Part shown: positions 28,401 through 36,560 of the stretch, one piece after another
Numbering within the stretch: the stretch's first letter is position 1
Layout: every line of letters begins with the position of its first letter
Assembly (NCBI RefSeq): GCF_002150765.1
Contig: NZ_MUYM01000064.1
Span: 111,588 to 175,587 of the forward strand
DNA: 64,000 bases
Direction: 5' to 3'
From: Lentzea kentuckyensis
Lineage (GTDB): Bacteria > Actinomycetota > Actinomycetes > Mycobacteriales > Pseudonocardiaceae
The notes under the pieces: model-generated
Databases searched by the model: none
The model's input: only the letters and a program-made list of their open reading frames with translations
Told to the model about the DNA's origin: nothing
Translations under genes and position numbers: made by a program

Positions 28401-28784
28401 TTCCGCGTCCGAACCCGCGTAGAGGCGGCGGTCGTGGATCCAGTCGGCCAGGCTGCCGCCCTCGACGTACTCGGCGACGACACTCGGCACGTCGCCGATC
28501 GCGCGCACGTAGTGGCAGTTGCACACGTGCGGGTGCAAGCCGAGATCGACCCAGGTCCTGGCCTCACGCACGAACCTGTCGCGGTCTGCCTGGGCGTGGA
28601 ACAGCTCTGGTCGTGGTCGTTTGATCGCCACGTCCACGTCCCAGCCCAGATGCCGGGCCCGGTAGACCACGCCCATGCCGCCGCGGTGCACGTCCGTGAT
28701 CTCGTACTGGTCCGCGACGCGCTCACCGACCTGCCACTCGTCGGCGAGCGGGAAGAGGTGATCGTCGAGGGTGTGCTCGTCCAC
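25470..28784 (-). CDS. Ser/Thr protein kinase with C-terminal WD40 repeats
   Basis: 1104 aa from a GTG at 28784, 7 bp after the upstream stop. The kinase domain (about 25-290) is complete: glycine loop VHRGGMGVVYRA, Lys55 in VAIK, catalytic Asp156 in VVHRDVKPANIL, VTDFGLAG and YASPEQAAG. A short TPR-like helical stretch follows (NNRALSLLDLGHDAEAGQLLDEAL). From about 400 there are roughly a dozen WD40 blades (repeated TGHxxxV...DG...RVWDL), apparently two propellers separated by a helical insert (LLRRAEQHPEHALDLVRQARDL). No membrane helix, so it is a cytosolic sensor/scaffold kinase. Coupled to the unknown 28792 gene. Confidence 0.88.
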   Translation of the reverse strand: MDEHTLDDHLFPLADEWQVGERVADQYEITDVHRGGMGVVYRARHLGWDVDVAIKRPRPELFHAQADRDRFVREARTWVDLGLHPHVCNCHYVRAIGDVPSVVAEYVEGGSLADWIHDRRLYAGSDAEVLARILDVAVQSAWGLAHAHELGVVHRDVKPANILVGTEVKVTDFGLAGAAAGSYRGTRHYASPEQAAGEVTDARGDVWSFAVSVLQMVTGEITWLAGPAAGEALGGLAVQRGLAALLASCLEWEPANRPATMAEVAAALVDLHESEVGPYLRQPASSAVPLADELNNRALSLLDLGHDAEAGQLLDEALIADPQHPEATFNSGVLRWRAGKTPDDAVLTDLKATDPQRARHLIDLVHAERGDTPPDFTIPVEPHLYAAPLSVTPSGEFVLIGSAGAVRVVRVATGECVRVLAGHPEAVEKIAVSSDGTHALTASMGWTVALWHLPSGRLVHTRSTRKMMADALHLDLAADAGLVMMTRFFGDFDPIRPLRRDFRTVRVWRLDSRRPARKLRLGSDVSTIRVSPDGRRALVGQNDGVVRVWDLASGTSLFSLAGHAAPVQEIDIGAHRAVTAVSGLAGSDDYTARVWDLGTGRCEHVLTGHAAPLTSIRVTPDGQLALTGSGDHTARLWDLSTGSCLRVLTGHANVVTSVSLPGNAPRLAVTTELSGAVRIWDLAAGRCLRTITDAVDSESNVLLTPDEQTLVHAGRDAVRLWRITPTTPSPLQLSRSRAAAALLAVSEQVTDLLRRAEQHPEHALDLVRQARDLPGHERSPEVMKAWRRLPSARRTFRTAWLSAVLDGGTDALTGVCTTQDGHVLSVGHQDNAVWVWDLSAGNRVATLTGHTERLLSVCASGPFMAAGAVDGTVRVWRSGRLTHTLRGHDGQVPALCTTPDSRYLVTGGEDTAVRVWELDSGRLVHVLEGHTGAVTAVATTPDGRFGVTIGRNDQSVRQWDLATGRFTHFLETYRTESLHSLSITPDGLLLTVGRFSRQGVRVRELSSHRFVRYLGRDDTNLTMSSVCTSTDGSIALVTESAEAISVWEVATGHSLGRLEDLDGGLNAICFTPDDNHILIAGQDGRLRVWDVDWDLHAPDDGESA

Positions 28785-28791
28785 GGGCGGC

Positions 28792-29433
28792 TCAGGTCGC
28801 GTCGAGATGGGCCTGGTGGCAGGCCAGCGACAGCAACGACGGCACGAACCCCTCCTCCTCAGGCGGCATCGGCCAGTGCGGGACGCGGGTGTCGAGGCTG
28901 AACAGCACCGCGAACGAGCAGCCCGCGCGGAACACGTCGGGTGCGCTGTTCCAGTCCCGTTCCCCACTCCGCGCGATCACCCGCATGTCCTCCCGAAGTG
29001 CTCTCAGCGCGCGCAACACCCGATATCGCTCGATGCGCAGCATGCCGAGACCGTCCGCCTTCAGGCCTTTGCGCACCATGGCCGCCATCTCACTCCACCG
29101 CGCCCAGGGCCGGGGTTCGGCGATGCGGGCGACCTGGGCGCCACCGAAGACCACGTCGAGCAGGCGTTGCTCGTCGGCGTCGGGATCGTCGAGCGGATCC
29201 GGATGCCGGGTGGCCAGCAGGCCTTTCGCGCCGACGTGCGTGTGGCCGTACGAGAACCACAGATGACGGCGCATCGCCAGGTCGACGAGCTGCGCGGCGC
29301 ACACCCGGCTGAACTTCGCCTGCGGCTCCGGCTCCGGATCCATCGCCGGCAGCAGGATCGCCCCTGCCCGCAGGAGGTTCTTCACTTCCTGCCGCACTTC
29401 GCTGATCGCTGTCGGATTGGTCATCAACGACAT
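28792..29433 (-). CDS. Unknown protein, partner of the WD40 kinase
   Basis: About 213 aa; start uncertain (ATG at 29433; ATG at 29466 or GTG at 29481 are in frame, none with a good ribosome site, so a leaderless transcript is possible). Soluble, largely helical by composition, rich in Arg/Leu, with a distinctive centre (HLWFSYGHTHVGAKG) and a Trp/Pro-rich tail. No family recognised. It sits 7 bp upstream of the kinase-WD40 gene in the same direction and is back-to-back with the 29501 operon, so it probably acts with that kinase, as substrate or input. Confidence 0.55.
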   Translation of the reverse strand: MSLMTNPTAISEVRQEVKNLLRAGAILLPAMDPEPEPQAKFSRVCAAQLVDLAMRRHLWFSYGHTHVGAKGLLATRHPDPLDDPDADEQRLLDVVFGGAQVARIAEPRPWARWSEMAAMVRKGLKADGLGMLRIERYRVLRALRALREDMRVIARSGERDWNSAPDVFRAGCSFAVLFSLDTRVPHWPMPPEEEGFVPSLLSLACHQAHLDAT

Positions 29434-29500
29434 GATGACGTGAACATCCGACCGATGGGTGGACATTGGTGAGACGATCACATCGGGTCAAGGGGGTTGG

Positions 29501-30145
29501 ATGTCGTTCCAGTACTTCGTCTACATCAGTGACAGCAAGGTCGACATGTTGCTGCAGCAGATCGACCTCGGCGCGACGCGCAAGCGCACGTCCGAGGTCG
29601 CCGTCGACCTGAAGTTCCTCAAGGGCAAACGCGGTGCCGAGTCCGTGGTGGGCGCGGACCGCACGGCCCGGCTGGAGCGCGTCGTCCGCCACCTGACCGA
29701 CTTCGGTGACCTGGGCACGGTGGACGAGCCAGGACAGTTCTTCTGGGGCATGCTGCCGCTGACGTGGGGCCCGCTGGTGGGCGCGGACGGCCTCTCCCTC
29801 GTGTACTTCGGCGGCCGCACCGAGGAGACCGTGCTCGGTCTCGGCGGCTCACGTGCGCACGTCTTCGGGGCACCACCGGCCGGCGACCAGGATCCGCTGA
29901 TAAGCCGTTCGATGCTGCCGTCACTCCTGGACGGGATCGTGAAGGCGCCGGAGGTGGCGGCTGTGCTCACCGACGAGTACGACGGTGACGCCGAAGCCGT
30001 CGAGGCGGTGCGCCGCACGACGGTCGATCTCCGTGGACCCGCGCAGAACATGGAGTTCGTCGCCAAGCGGCTTCTGCACGGCAAGAGCGCTGACGGCGAC
30101 ACCGTGCTGCTGGGATCACCGTTGTACGTGGCGCTCGTGGACTGA
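29501..30145 (+). CDS. DUF7019/SAVMC3_10250-like protein
   Basis: 214 aa from the ATG at 29501, preceded by AAGGGGG. Begins FQYFVYISDSKVDMLLQQI, a signature I associate with actinobacterial DUF7019-type proteins (SAVMC3_10250 family) of unknown function; this assignment is from memory and only moderately sure. The middle part (LGLGGSRAHVFGA) is glycine-rich; no membrane segment. It is the first gene of a tight three-gene operon with an FHA-kinase and a TPR-like protein, and may be the sensor or effector that they control. Confidence 0.65.
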   Translation: MSFQYFVYISDSKVDMLLQQIDLGATRKRTSEVAVDLKFLKGKRGAESVVGADRTARLERVVRHLTDFGDLGTVDEPGQFFWGMLPLTWGPLVGADGLSLVYFGGRTEETVLGLGGSRAHVFGAPPAGDQDPLISRSMLPSLLDGIVKAPEVAAVLTDEYDGDAEAVEAVRRTTVDLRGPAQNMEFVAKRLLHGKSADGDTVLLGSPLYVALVD

Positions 30146-30156
30146 CGTTGCGCTGG

Positions 30157-31254
30157 ATGATCCACCTCGTGGTCGACGGTGGCGCCGGCCACGTCCACCT
30201 CGCGGCCCAGTCCGTCACGGCGGGCCGCGGTGAGACGTGCGCGGTGCGGGTGAGCGACCCGAAGGTGTCCCGCGAACACTGCCGCTTCACGGTCGACCCG
30301 CCGCGGGTCCGCGTGCTAGATCTGGGCAGCCGCAACGGAACCCGCGTCAACGGTGTCCTCGTCGACGAACGCGAACTGGCCGACGGCGACGAGGTCCGCC
30401 TGGGCTCGACGACGGTGCGCGTGGTCGTGGCACCTGCCGAGTTCGCCGGCTACGCACTTGAACGCGAGCTCGGCCGAGGTGCTCAGGGCGTGGTGTTCCT
30501 GGCCCATCGCGACGACGAACCCGTGGCGCTCAAGGTGTTGCACGACATCAGGCCGGACGCGGCGGCACTCTTCCTGCGCGAGGTGGCGACCGCACGAGCG
30601 TTGCGGCACCCGAACATCGTCGAGCTGCGTGACGCAGGCACCGATCCGGCGCCGTACCTGGTGAGCACCTACTGCGCGGGCGGCAGTGTCGGCAGGCTGC
30701 CCGCGGGAGAGGCGGTGCGCGTCACCCTCGACGTCCTGGCCGGACTGGCGCACGCACATGCCGCGGAGGTTCCCGAAGTGCGGCTCGCGGACGGCACCAC
30801 CCGGTCCACGCGCGGCGTAGTGCACCGGGATGTCAAGCCGCAGAACGTCCTGATCGCCGACGGCGTCGCCCGCCTCGCGGACTTCGGGCTGGCCAAGGCC
30901 TACGAGCTCGCCGGCCTGTCCGGGCTCACCCACACCGGGGCACAGGGCGGCAGCCTGGGATTCATGCCCCGCGCGCAGGTGCTGAACTTCCGCCACGCGC
31001 CGCCGTCGGTCGACGTGTGGGCCGCCGCGGCGACCCTGTACTGGATGCTGACCGGCTCCACCCCGCGCGACTTCCCGGCCGGTGCCGATCCGGTCGCCGT
31101 GGTGCTGCGCGAGTCCGCCGTGCCGGTCCGTGCCCGTGAACCCGCGGTGCCGGCCCGCCTCGCCACGGCGGTCGACGAAGTGCTGGCAGACCAGCGTTCC
31201 GTGTCGGCAGAGGAATTCCGGGAGATGTTGATCGTGGCCGGGGGAGACGACTAG
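30157..31254 (+). CDS. FHA-domain Ser/Thr protein kinase
   Basis: About 365 aa from the ATG at 30157 (a TTG at 30148 is also in frame). The N-terminal FHA domain (residues ~1-88) keeps the phosphothreonine-binding motifs: GRGETCAVRVSDPKVSREHCRF and SRNGTRVNG. A protein kinase domain follows directly, with Lys126 in VALKVL, Asp225 in VVHRDVKPQNVL and ADFGLAKAY. An FHA at the N-terminus of a compact soluble kinase is unusual, since actinobacterial kinases more often have a C-terminal sensor. It suggests docking to a phosphorylated partner, perhaps the WD40 kinase encoded divergently nearby. Confidence 0.88.
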   Translation: MIHLVVDGGAGHVHLAAQSVTAGRGETCAVRVSDPKVSREHCRFTVDPPRVRVLDLGSRNGTRVNGVLVDERELADGDEVRLGSTTVRVVVAPAEFAGYALERELGRGAQGVVFLAHRDDEPVALKVLHDIRPDAAALFLREVATARALRHPNIVELRDAGTDPAPYLVSTYCAGGSVGRLPAGEAVRVTLDVLAGLAHAHAAEVPEVRLADGTTRSTRGVVHRDVKPQNVLIADGVARLADFGLAKAYELAGLSGLTHTGAQGGSLGFMPRAQVLNFRHAPPSVDVWAAAATLYWMLTGSTPRDFPAGADPVAVVLRESAVPVRAREPAVPARLATAVDEVLADQRSVSAEEFREMLIVAGGDD

Positions 31255-32127
31255 ATGACCGCGCGCAAAGACCAGAAGAAGCCCACGGAGCCGCTGCTGA
31301 ACGCCCTGACCAGAGCGGGCATCGGCGGTTTCCCCATCGAGATCTGGCTTGCCACGGCGACCGCGATGGCTCCGGCCGGCGTGCGCTACCAGGCCGCCGA
31401 TGCCGAGGCGCTGTGCCGCGCGCGGCCGAACGACGTGTCCGTGCACAAGACCCGGGAGGGCAAGCGCTATCAGTTACCGGTGGGCGCCGACAGGGCCGCC
31501 CTGTCCAAGCCGTCGGCCGCGGTCGAGGACGCCATCGCCGCCGCGCTCATCGCCCTGCTGGACAAGCCGGCGAGCGATCCGGGCGTCCAGCGCTACCTGG
31601 AGCGGTGCCTGCCGGCCCAGTGCGCCGACGGCACCGGCGCCGGCATCGACGCGCTCCGTGCGAGGGCGTCGATGCCGGGCAACGACCTGTTGCTGGCCGA
31701 CGCGCTCGATCGCCGCGCGACCCGGCTGCCGTCGGCCCAGAAGGTGATCATGCGCCAGGAATCCGTCACCTTGTACGCCGCGGCGGGACGGCACGCCAAG
31801 TCGGCAGAGGTCCGCGGCGTGTTGTCCGGCGACCTGGCCGCCGCGGGTGATCTCGCCGGGGCGATCGAAGAGATGCGGTTGGCTGGAGCGGACTACCAAC
31901 TGGCCGCGATGAGCGACCCGTTCTACCTGAGGTTCGTCGCGGTGGTACAGCTCAACCTGGGACGTCTCCACATCAGGGCCGGCCGTCGTCGTGACGCTCG
32001 TGCCGCGACCAAGAAGGCGGTCAAGCTGTTCGAGTCGATCGCCGCACGGGACCACCGGTTCGCCGACGAGGTGCGACTCGCCAGGCGGCAGCTCAAGCAG
32101 CTGGGCTGGTGGGGCTCCGTCAGCTGA
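31255..32127 (+). CDS. Unknown protein with C-terminal TPR-like helices
   Basis: 290 aa; its ATG follows the FHA-kinase stop with no gap (TAGATG), so co-translated. Residues ~1-80 could be a small winged-helix-like or adaptor domain (LLNALTRAGIGGFPIEIWLATATAM). The C-terminal half is Ala-rich helical repeats of TPR type (LYAAAGRHAKSAEVRGVLSGDLAAAGDLAGAIEEMRLAG, LNLGRLHIRAGRRRDARAATKKAVKLFE). No catalytic motif seen. Likely a scaffold or substrate of the FHA-kinase. Convergent with the STAND gene 21 bp away. Confidence 0.6.
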   Translation: MTARKDQKKPTEPLLNALTRAGIGGFPIEIWLATATAMAPAGVRYQAADAEALCRARPNDVSVHKTREGKRYQLPVGADRAALSKPSAAVEDAIAAALIALLDKPASDPGVQRYLERCLPAQCADGTGAGIDALRARASMPGNDLLLADALDRRATRLPSAQKVIMRQESVTLYAAAGRHAKSAEVRGVLSGDLAAAGDLAGAIEEMRLAGADYQLAAMSDPFYLRFVAVVQLNLGRLHIRAGRRRDARAATKKAVKLFESIAARDHRFADEVRLARRQLKQLGWWGSVS

Positions 32128-32148
32128 GCACGCGACGACGCACGACCC

Positions 32149-35100
32149 TCACCCCTCACACCGCGGGGCTTGGCCGGGATCGCGGCCGACGGCCTTCCAG
32201 GCGTCGGCGACGGATTGCTGGCCGCCCAGGATCGAGCAGACCTGGGACTTGACGCTGGCGGGATCGGGATTCCAGATGCCGACGACGTTGTTCAGACCCG
32301 CCGTGGCGATCAGTCCCGTGCCGGGCTGCACGGCGATCCCGTCGAACGAGCCGGAGCCCCGTACCGCGGCCAGCGGCGTCCGGCTCGGCACGTCCCACAG
32401 CCGCAGCACCAGGTCGTAGTCGCTGACCGAGGCGAGCGTGCGGCCGTCCGGCAGGAACGCGACCCCGCGGACCACGCCGTTGTGCCCGGTCAGCTGGGCA
32501 CCGATCTGCTTGCGGGTGGCGACGTCCCAGAGCCGGACGGTGCGGTCGCTGCCGCCACTGGCGAGCATCGTGCCGTCCTTGGTGAACGCCAAGCTGACCG
32601 CCCCGTCCTGGTGGCCCACCAGTTCACCGGCCCGTTCCCCGGTACGGGCCTGGCGGAACTCGATCGATCCGTTGGTGAGCGGCACGGCGAACATGGTGCT
32701 GTCCGGCGAGAACACGGCCCGGCCACTGGGATACGGGTCGACCGCCGCGTTCGTCACGCGATAGGAGTTGGTGACGAGCACATCTCCGGACGCCACGTTC
32801 CACTGGCGCACGATGTACTCCAAGGGCGGCTTGGTCTCTGTCGACGAGAACGTCGAGAGCGGTGTGCCCCCGATCGCGGCAAGTGTGTTGCCGTCCGGGC
32901 TGAAGGTCACGTAGTAGGCCGATTGCCCGGAGTCGAGCGGGAACGTGCGGACGAGCGTTCCCGTTTTGACACTCCACAGCCGCACCGCCCCGTCCTGACT
33001 GGTGACCAGGGTGCTGCTGTCCGGGCTGAACGACAACGAAACGAAGCTGCCGTCTCCGACGGTGAGCACGCGAACCTGCTCGCGCCGTTCGGGGTCCCAC
33101 AACGTCACCGTCCGGCCGCTGCTGGACGCCAGCACGCGTCCGTCCGGGCTGAACGCCACGGCGTGCACGGGGGCAGGCTGGTCGAGGAAGGTGGCCCGCA
33201 CCTTCCACAGGATTCCTGCCCCGTCGAGGCCGCCGCTGAGCAGCGTGTTGCCGTCACGGCTGAACGCCACCCCGGTGACGGACTGGGTGTGCCCGACGTT
33301 GGTGCGGACGACGGCGCCGTCGGCGACCCGCCACCACTGGATGGCCTTGCTCCTGTTCATCCCTGCCACGACGTGCCTGCCGTCCGGGCTGAACAACGCC
33401 TTTCTGCTGAACTCGACGACACCCGGCCACGGCGCACTCAGCACCGGAACGGCCGCGGGACGGCGCTCCGCGACGTTCCACAGCCGCACTGTGCCGTCCT
33501 CGCTGCTGCTCACCAGTGTGGTGCCGTCACGACTGAAGTCCACGCCGAAGACGGCCTTCGTGTGTCCACTGAGGACGGCGGTCTCCTTGCCGGTCGCCGT
33601 CTCCCACAGGTGGACGCCGCCATCGGTCCCGGCGGCCGCGATCAGTGAGCCGTCGTGGCTCAACGCGATGTCGAAGATCCCCGGTGTTCCCTGGTAGGTG
33701 CGGATCGGACGCGCCGTGGCCAGGTCCCACTGCACGATGCGCGAGCCCCACGCGGTGACGAGAGACGAGCCGTCGGAACTGAAAGCCACGCTGGACGCGG
33801 AACCGGGCAGGCTGCGAACGAGTTTGTGCGTGCGCACGTCCCAGAGCCGGAGTCGTTGTTCGGGTTGCTTGCTGTCGTTGGAGGTCACGAGGGTGCGCCC
33901 GTCGGGGCTGAACGCGACGCTGGGATAGTTCCCGTCGGGGCCGGTGAGCTGCGCGACCTGCCGGTGCGCGGCTGTGTCCCACAAGGTCACCGTGCCGACG
34001 CTGGTGGCCAGCGCCGCGAGAGTGCCGTCCGGTGCCAGCGCGACGTGCCACAACCGGTCGCTGACCGGACCGAGCGTGCCCAGGTACGGCTCGGTCTGGG
34101 TCCTCAGGAAGGCGCCGCGTGACTCCTCGGTGGGTGCCGCGCTCCAGGCAGCCGCGGCCAGCAGCAGCGACCGGCGAGGGTCGGTGTCGCTCGCGGACAG
34201 GGACCCTGCCGCGTACTCGCGGGATGCCGCGATCGCCTGCTGTGCCAACGCCTGCGACCGTTGCGAGTCGGCGACCTGCTGCTGCCACACCGCGATCACG
34301 CCGGCGACGAGCGTGATCACCGTCAGGGTCGCGAGCCCGGCGACCAGGCGTCGCAACCGCCGGTTGGTTCGCCGGATGAACTCCCGGTCCGCCTCCTCCG
34401 CCGCGACGCTCGCCTCGACGAACTCGCGCTCGACCGGGCTGAGGCCCGCGCTGCGATCGTCCCGTTCGGCCAGCCAGGCACGAAGGTCCGCCAGTTGTGC
34501 GCCCCGGTAGAGGCTGCCGGCGTCCTTGTGCAGGGACAGCCAGGTCTGCGTGGCGTCGGTGAGCCGCCGGTGCACGAGCAGACCCGCCCGGTCGGCGTCG
34601 AGCCACTCGGCCAGCCGCGGCCAGGCACGGATCAGGGCTTCGTGCGCGATCTCGACGGTGTCCGCGGCGACCGTGACCAACCGGGTGATCACGAGCCGGT
34701 TCAACACCGTCACCGCGTTGTCGTCCCCGTCGGTCAACGCGCTTTTGGGGACCTGACGGCGGGTGTCCTCGACACCGTCACCCACGGCCACGAGACGCAG
34801 CAGGAGCTTGCGAGTCGTCAACTGCTCGGGTTCGGACATCGCGGTGAACATCATCTCCGCCGCCGTGGCGACCGCGCCCCGCACACCACCCGCTTCCTGA
34901 TAGCTCGCCAGGGTCATCGTGTGGCCACGGCGTTTCGTCCACGTCGCCTGCAGGGCGTACCCGAGCAGCGGCAGGGCACCCGGCTGGTAACCGGTCCTGT
35001 CCGCCAGATCGCCGACCACGAGGTCGGCCAGCCCCGAATCCAACGTGATCCCGACCGCCTCCGCGGGCCGTTCCACCGCGCTGCGCAGCTCCGCCGTGCT

Positions 35101-36294
35101 CATCGGACCGACCAGGAACTGGTTGTCCTGCAAGATCGTCGCCAGGCCCGGCTCGTCAGCACAGGACGGGAAGAAGTCCGCGCGCAGTCCCAGCACCACC
35201 AGGGCGGCCGGCGTGGTGTCGTCGTTCTCCACCCGATCCGCCGCGGCCCGCAACGCGGCGATGAACGCGGCACGTTCCTCGCCGTCCTGGCACAGCGTGA
35301 AGATCTCCTCGAACTGATCGACGATCACCACGACGCAGCCGGGATCACCGTCCGGGTCACGTTTCCGGGCCTCAGCCAGCGCGGCCTGGCGCACCAGGAC
35401 GGCGAACCGCGCCGGATCCGCGCGCACGTCGTCCACTGCGGCGCCCGCGGGAATGCCACCCAGCAACGCGATCCGCGTGACCAGCTCCGTGAACGGGCGC
35501 GCGCCAGGCCGCAACTGCACGTACGGCCAGTTCTCCGAGCCGGGGACCGGGACGTCACCGTTCACCAGCGCCGGCACGAGACCGGCGCGCAGCAGTGAGG
35601 ACTTCCCCGCCCCGGACACGCCGACCACGAACAACGGAGTCCCGCCCGCCCTCACGACGGCGAGCCTGCGAACCAGTCGCGCGGTCAGCTCCTCACGTCC
35701 GAAGAACCACCGGGTCTGGCTCGCCGTGAACGCGGACAGGCCGGGATAGGGGCACTCGCCCGGCGCCGGCGGTGGGATCTCCTCGGCGTCCTCGCCCGAA
35801 GCCGCCTCCTGGTACACCGCCCGGTGCGCGTCCACCTGCCGGCGGAGTTGCATGAGTTCGACGGCCATCCGCTCGGTGACGTCGGTGTGCGCCTGCTGGG
35901 CGATCTGCTGTTCGGAAAGTCGTTGCTCCACCAGCGAGAGCAGCGCGACCGCCTCTTCGAGCACCCACGGCTCGCTCGGCGCGTCCTCGGCGGCGTCGAC
36001 GGCCCCGCTGATCGCGGCATCCAGGTTGCCGGGGCTCTCGATGGCCAGTCGCACGAGCTGATCGGCCAGTTCCTCGCGGCGCCGCGGAGTCTGCTCGTCC
36101 GGTTCGTACTGGTTCTCGGTGAGGTAGTTGCTGCCGGCGCTGTCCAGCAGCAAACGCAGCCGGCGGGGGACGTGGACGTGGATGTCCCGAGCCTGCAGGA
36201 CCGAACCACCGACCTGGCCGGACACCACGTTCCGCGTGCCCGCGAACGTCTCGCCGCCAGTCGCCTCATCGGCTTCGTCCGCTCGATCGCTCAC
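32149..36294 (-). CDS. STAND NTPase-WD40 protein with RHIM-like N-terminal motif
   Basis: 1381 aa. Residues 22-41 read NVVSGQVGGSVLQARDIHVH, matching the Gly/Val/Gln pattern of bacterial amyloid signalling (RHIM/BASS-like) motifs that precede NLR-type proteins. A helical region follows, then an nSTAND1-type NTPase: Walker A GVSGAGKSS with Lys231, Walker B VVVIVDQFEE with Asp326. A membrane helix lies at about 645-667 (LVAGLATLTVITLVAGVIAVW), then 13-14 WD40 blades to the end. This is the sensor-NTPase layout of bacterial NLR-like defence or cell-death proteins. No enzyme effector domain is fused, so signalling to a separate partner is expected. Convergent with the FHA-kinase operon. Confidence 0.85.
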   Translation of the reverse strand: MSDRADEADEATGGETFAGTRNVVSGQVGGSVLQARDIHVHVPRRLRLLLDSAGSNYLTENQYEPDEQTPRRREELADQLVRLAIESPGNLDAAISGAVDAAEDAPSEPWVLEEAVALLSLVEQRLSEQQIAQQAHTDVTERMAVELMQLRRQVDAHRAVYQEAASGEDAEEIPPPAPGECPYPGLSAFTASQTRWFFGREELTARLVRRLAVVRAGGTPLFVVGVSGAGKSSLLRAGLVPALVNGDVPVPGSENWPYVQLRPGARPFTELVTRIALLGGIPAGAAVDDVRADPARFAVLVRQAALAEARKRDPDGDPGCVVVIVDQFEEIFTLCQDGEERAAFIAALRAAADRVENDDTTPAALVVLGLRADFFPSCADEPGLATILQDNQFLVGPMSTAELRSAVERPAEAVGITLDSGLADLVVGDLADRTGYQPGALPLLGYALQATWTKRRGHTMTLASYQEAGGVRGAVATAAEMMFTAMSEPEQLTTRKLLLRLVAVGDGVEDTRRQVPKSALTDGDDNAVTVLNRLVITRLVTVAADTVEIAHEALIRAWPRLAEWLDADRAGLLVHRRLTDATQTWLSLHKDAGSLYRGAQLADLRAWLAERDDRSAGLSPVEREFVEASVAAEEADREFIRRTNRRLRRLVAGLATLTVITLVAGVIAVWQQQVADSQRSQALAQQAIAASREYAAGSLSASDTDPRRSLLLAAAAWSAAPTEESRGAFLRTQTEPYLGTLGPVSDRLWHVALAPDGTLAALATSVGTVTLWDTAAHRQVAQLTGPDGNYPSVAFSPDGRTLVTSNDSKQPEQRLRLWDVRTHKLVRSLPGSASSVAFSSDGSSLVTAWGSRIVQWDLATARPIRTYQGTPGIFDIALSHDGSLIAAAGTDGGVHLWETATGKETAVLSGHTKAVFGVDFSRDGTTLVSSSEDGTVRLWNVAERRPAAVPVLSAPWPGVVEFSRKALFSPDGRHVVAGMNRSKAIQWWRVADGAVVRTNVGHTQSVTGVAFSRDGNTLLSGGLDGAGILWKVRATFLDQPAPVHAVAFSPDGRVLASSSGRTVTLWDPERREQVRVLTVGDGSFVSLSFSPDSSTLVTSQDGAVRLWSVKTGTLVRTFPLDSGQSAYYVTFSPDGNTLAAIGGTPLSTFSSTETKPPLEYIVRQWNVASGDVLVTNSYRVTNAAVDPYPSGRAVFSPDSTMFAVPLTNGSIEFRQARTGERAGELVGHQDGAVSLAFTKDGTMLASGGSDRTVRLWDVATRKQIGAQLTGHNGVVRGVAFLPDGRTLASVSDYDLVLRLWDVPSRTPLAAVRGSGSFDGIAVQPGTGLIATAGLNNVVGIWNPDPASVKSQVCSILGGQQSVADAWKAVGRDPGQAPRCEG

Positions 36295-36357
36295 GATTCC
36301 CCCGGCAAGCGCATCCCACCCCGAACGTCAACACTAACGCGGCGTCAAGGCGTTCGA

Positions 36358-36445
36358 CCGCGGCCTGTCAGGTCTGGTCGGCTCACCACTTCCGGCCGGC
36401 ACGGTAGTTCTTGGTCCAGTAGGAAATCCCGACCTCGCCCAGAAC
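36358..36445 (-). pseudogene. Displaced kamA 3'-end fragment A
   Basis: On the minus strand this reads GISYWTKNYR then AGRKW-stop, i.e. the C-terminus of KamA (ELGISYWTKNYRTG...GQKWWSDQA) with about 95 bp deleted inside. The flank (CCTGTCAGGTCTGGTCGG, read on +) is identical to fragment B at 39132. Same orientation as intact kamA at 57514. The rest of the 266-bp gap 36295-36560 holds only the palindrome at 36486. Confidence 0.7.
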
Positions 36446-36485
36446 TAGGAAGCGCTTGCTAATTGCGCGTCCGCTAATGCGCCAT

Positions 36486-36503
36486 CTCCACCCCTGGGTG
36501 GAG
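36486..36503. promoter_or_regulatory. Palindrome shared by the two-component genes, site 1
   Basis: CTCCACCCCTGGGTGGAG: 8-bp perfect arms with a 2-bp centre, 57 bp before the histidine kinase start. The same sequence with one base changed lies upstream of the response regulator at 38467, so it is a likely binding site of that regulator. Confidence 0.65.
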
Positions 36504-36560
36504 GGTGAATGCTGCGTATGGTGGTCCCTGGATCGCTTGGCCCACAGGTAGGCTTGCCAG

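Noticed and set aside
36447..36457. GAAGCGCTTG near kamA fragment A, resembling the LacI-type operator
   Set aside because: Flanks do not match the TKAAGCGYTTCGA consensus and the downstream gene is a histidine kinase with its own palindrome; treated as chance.
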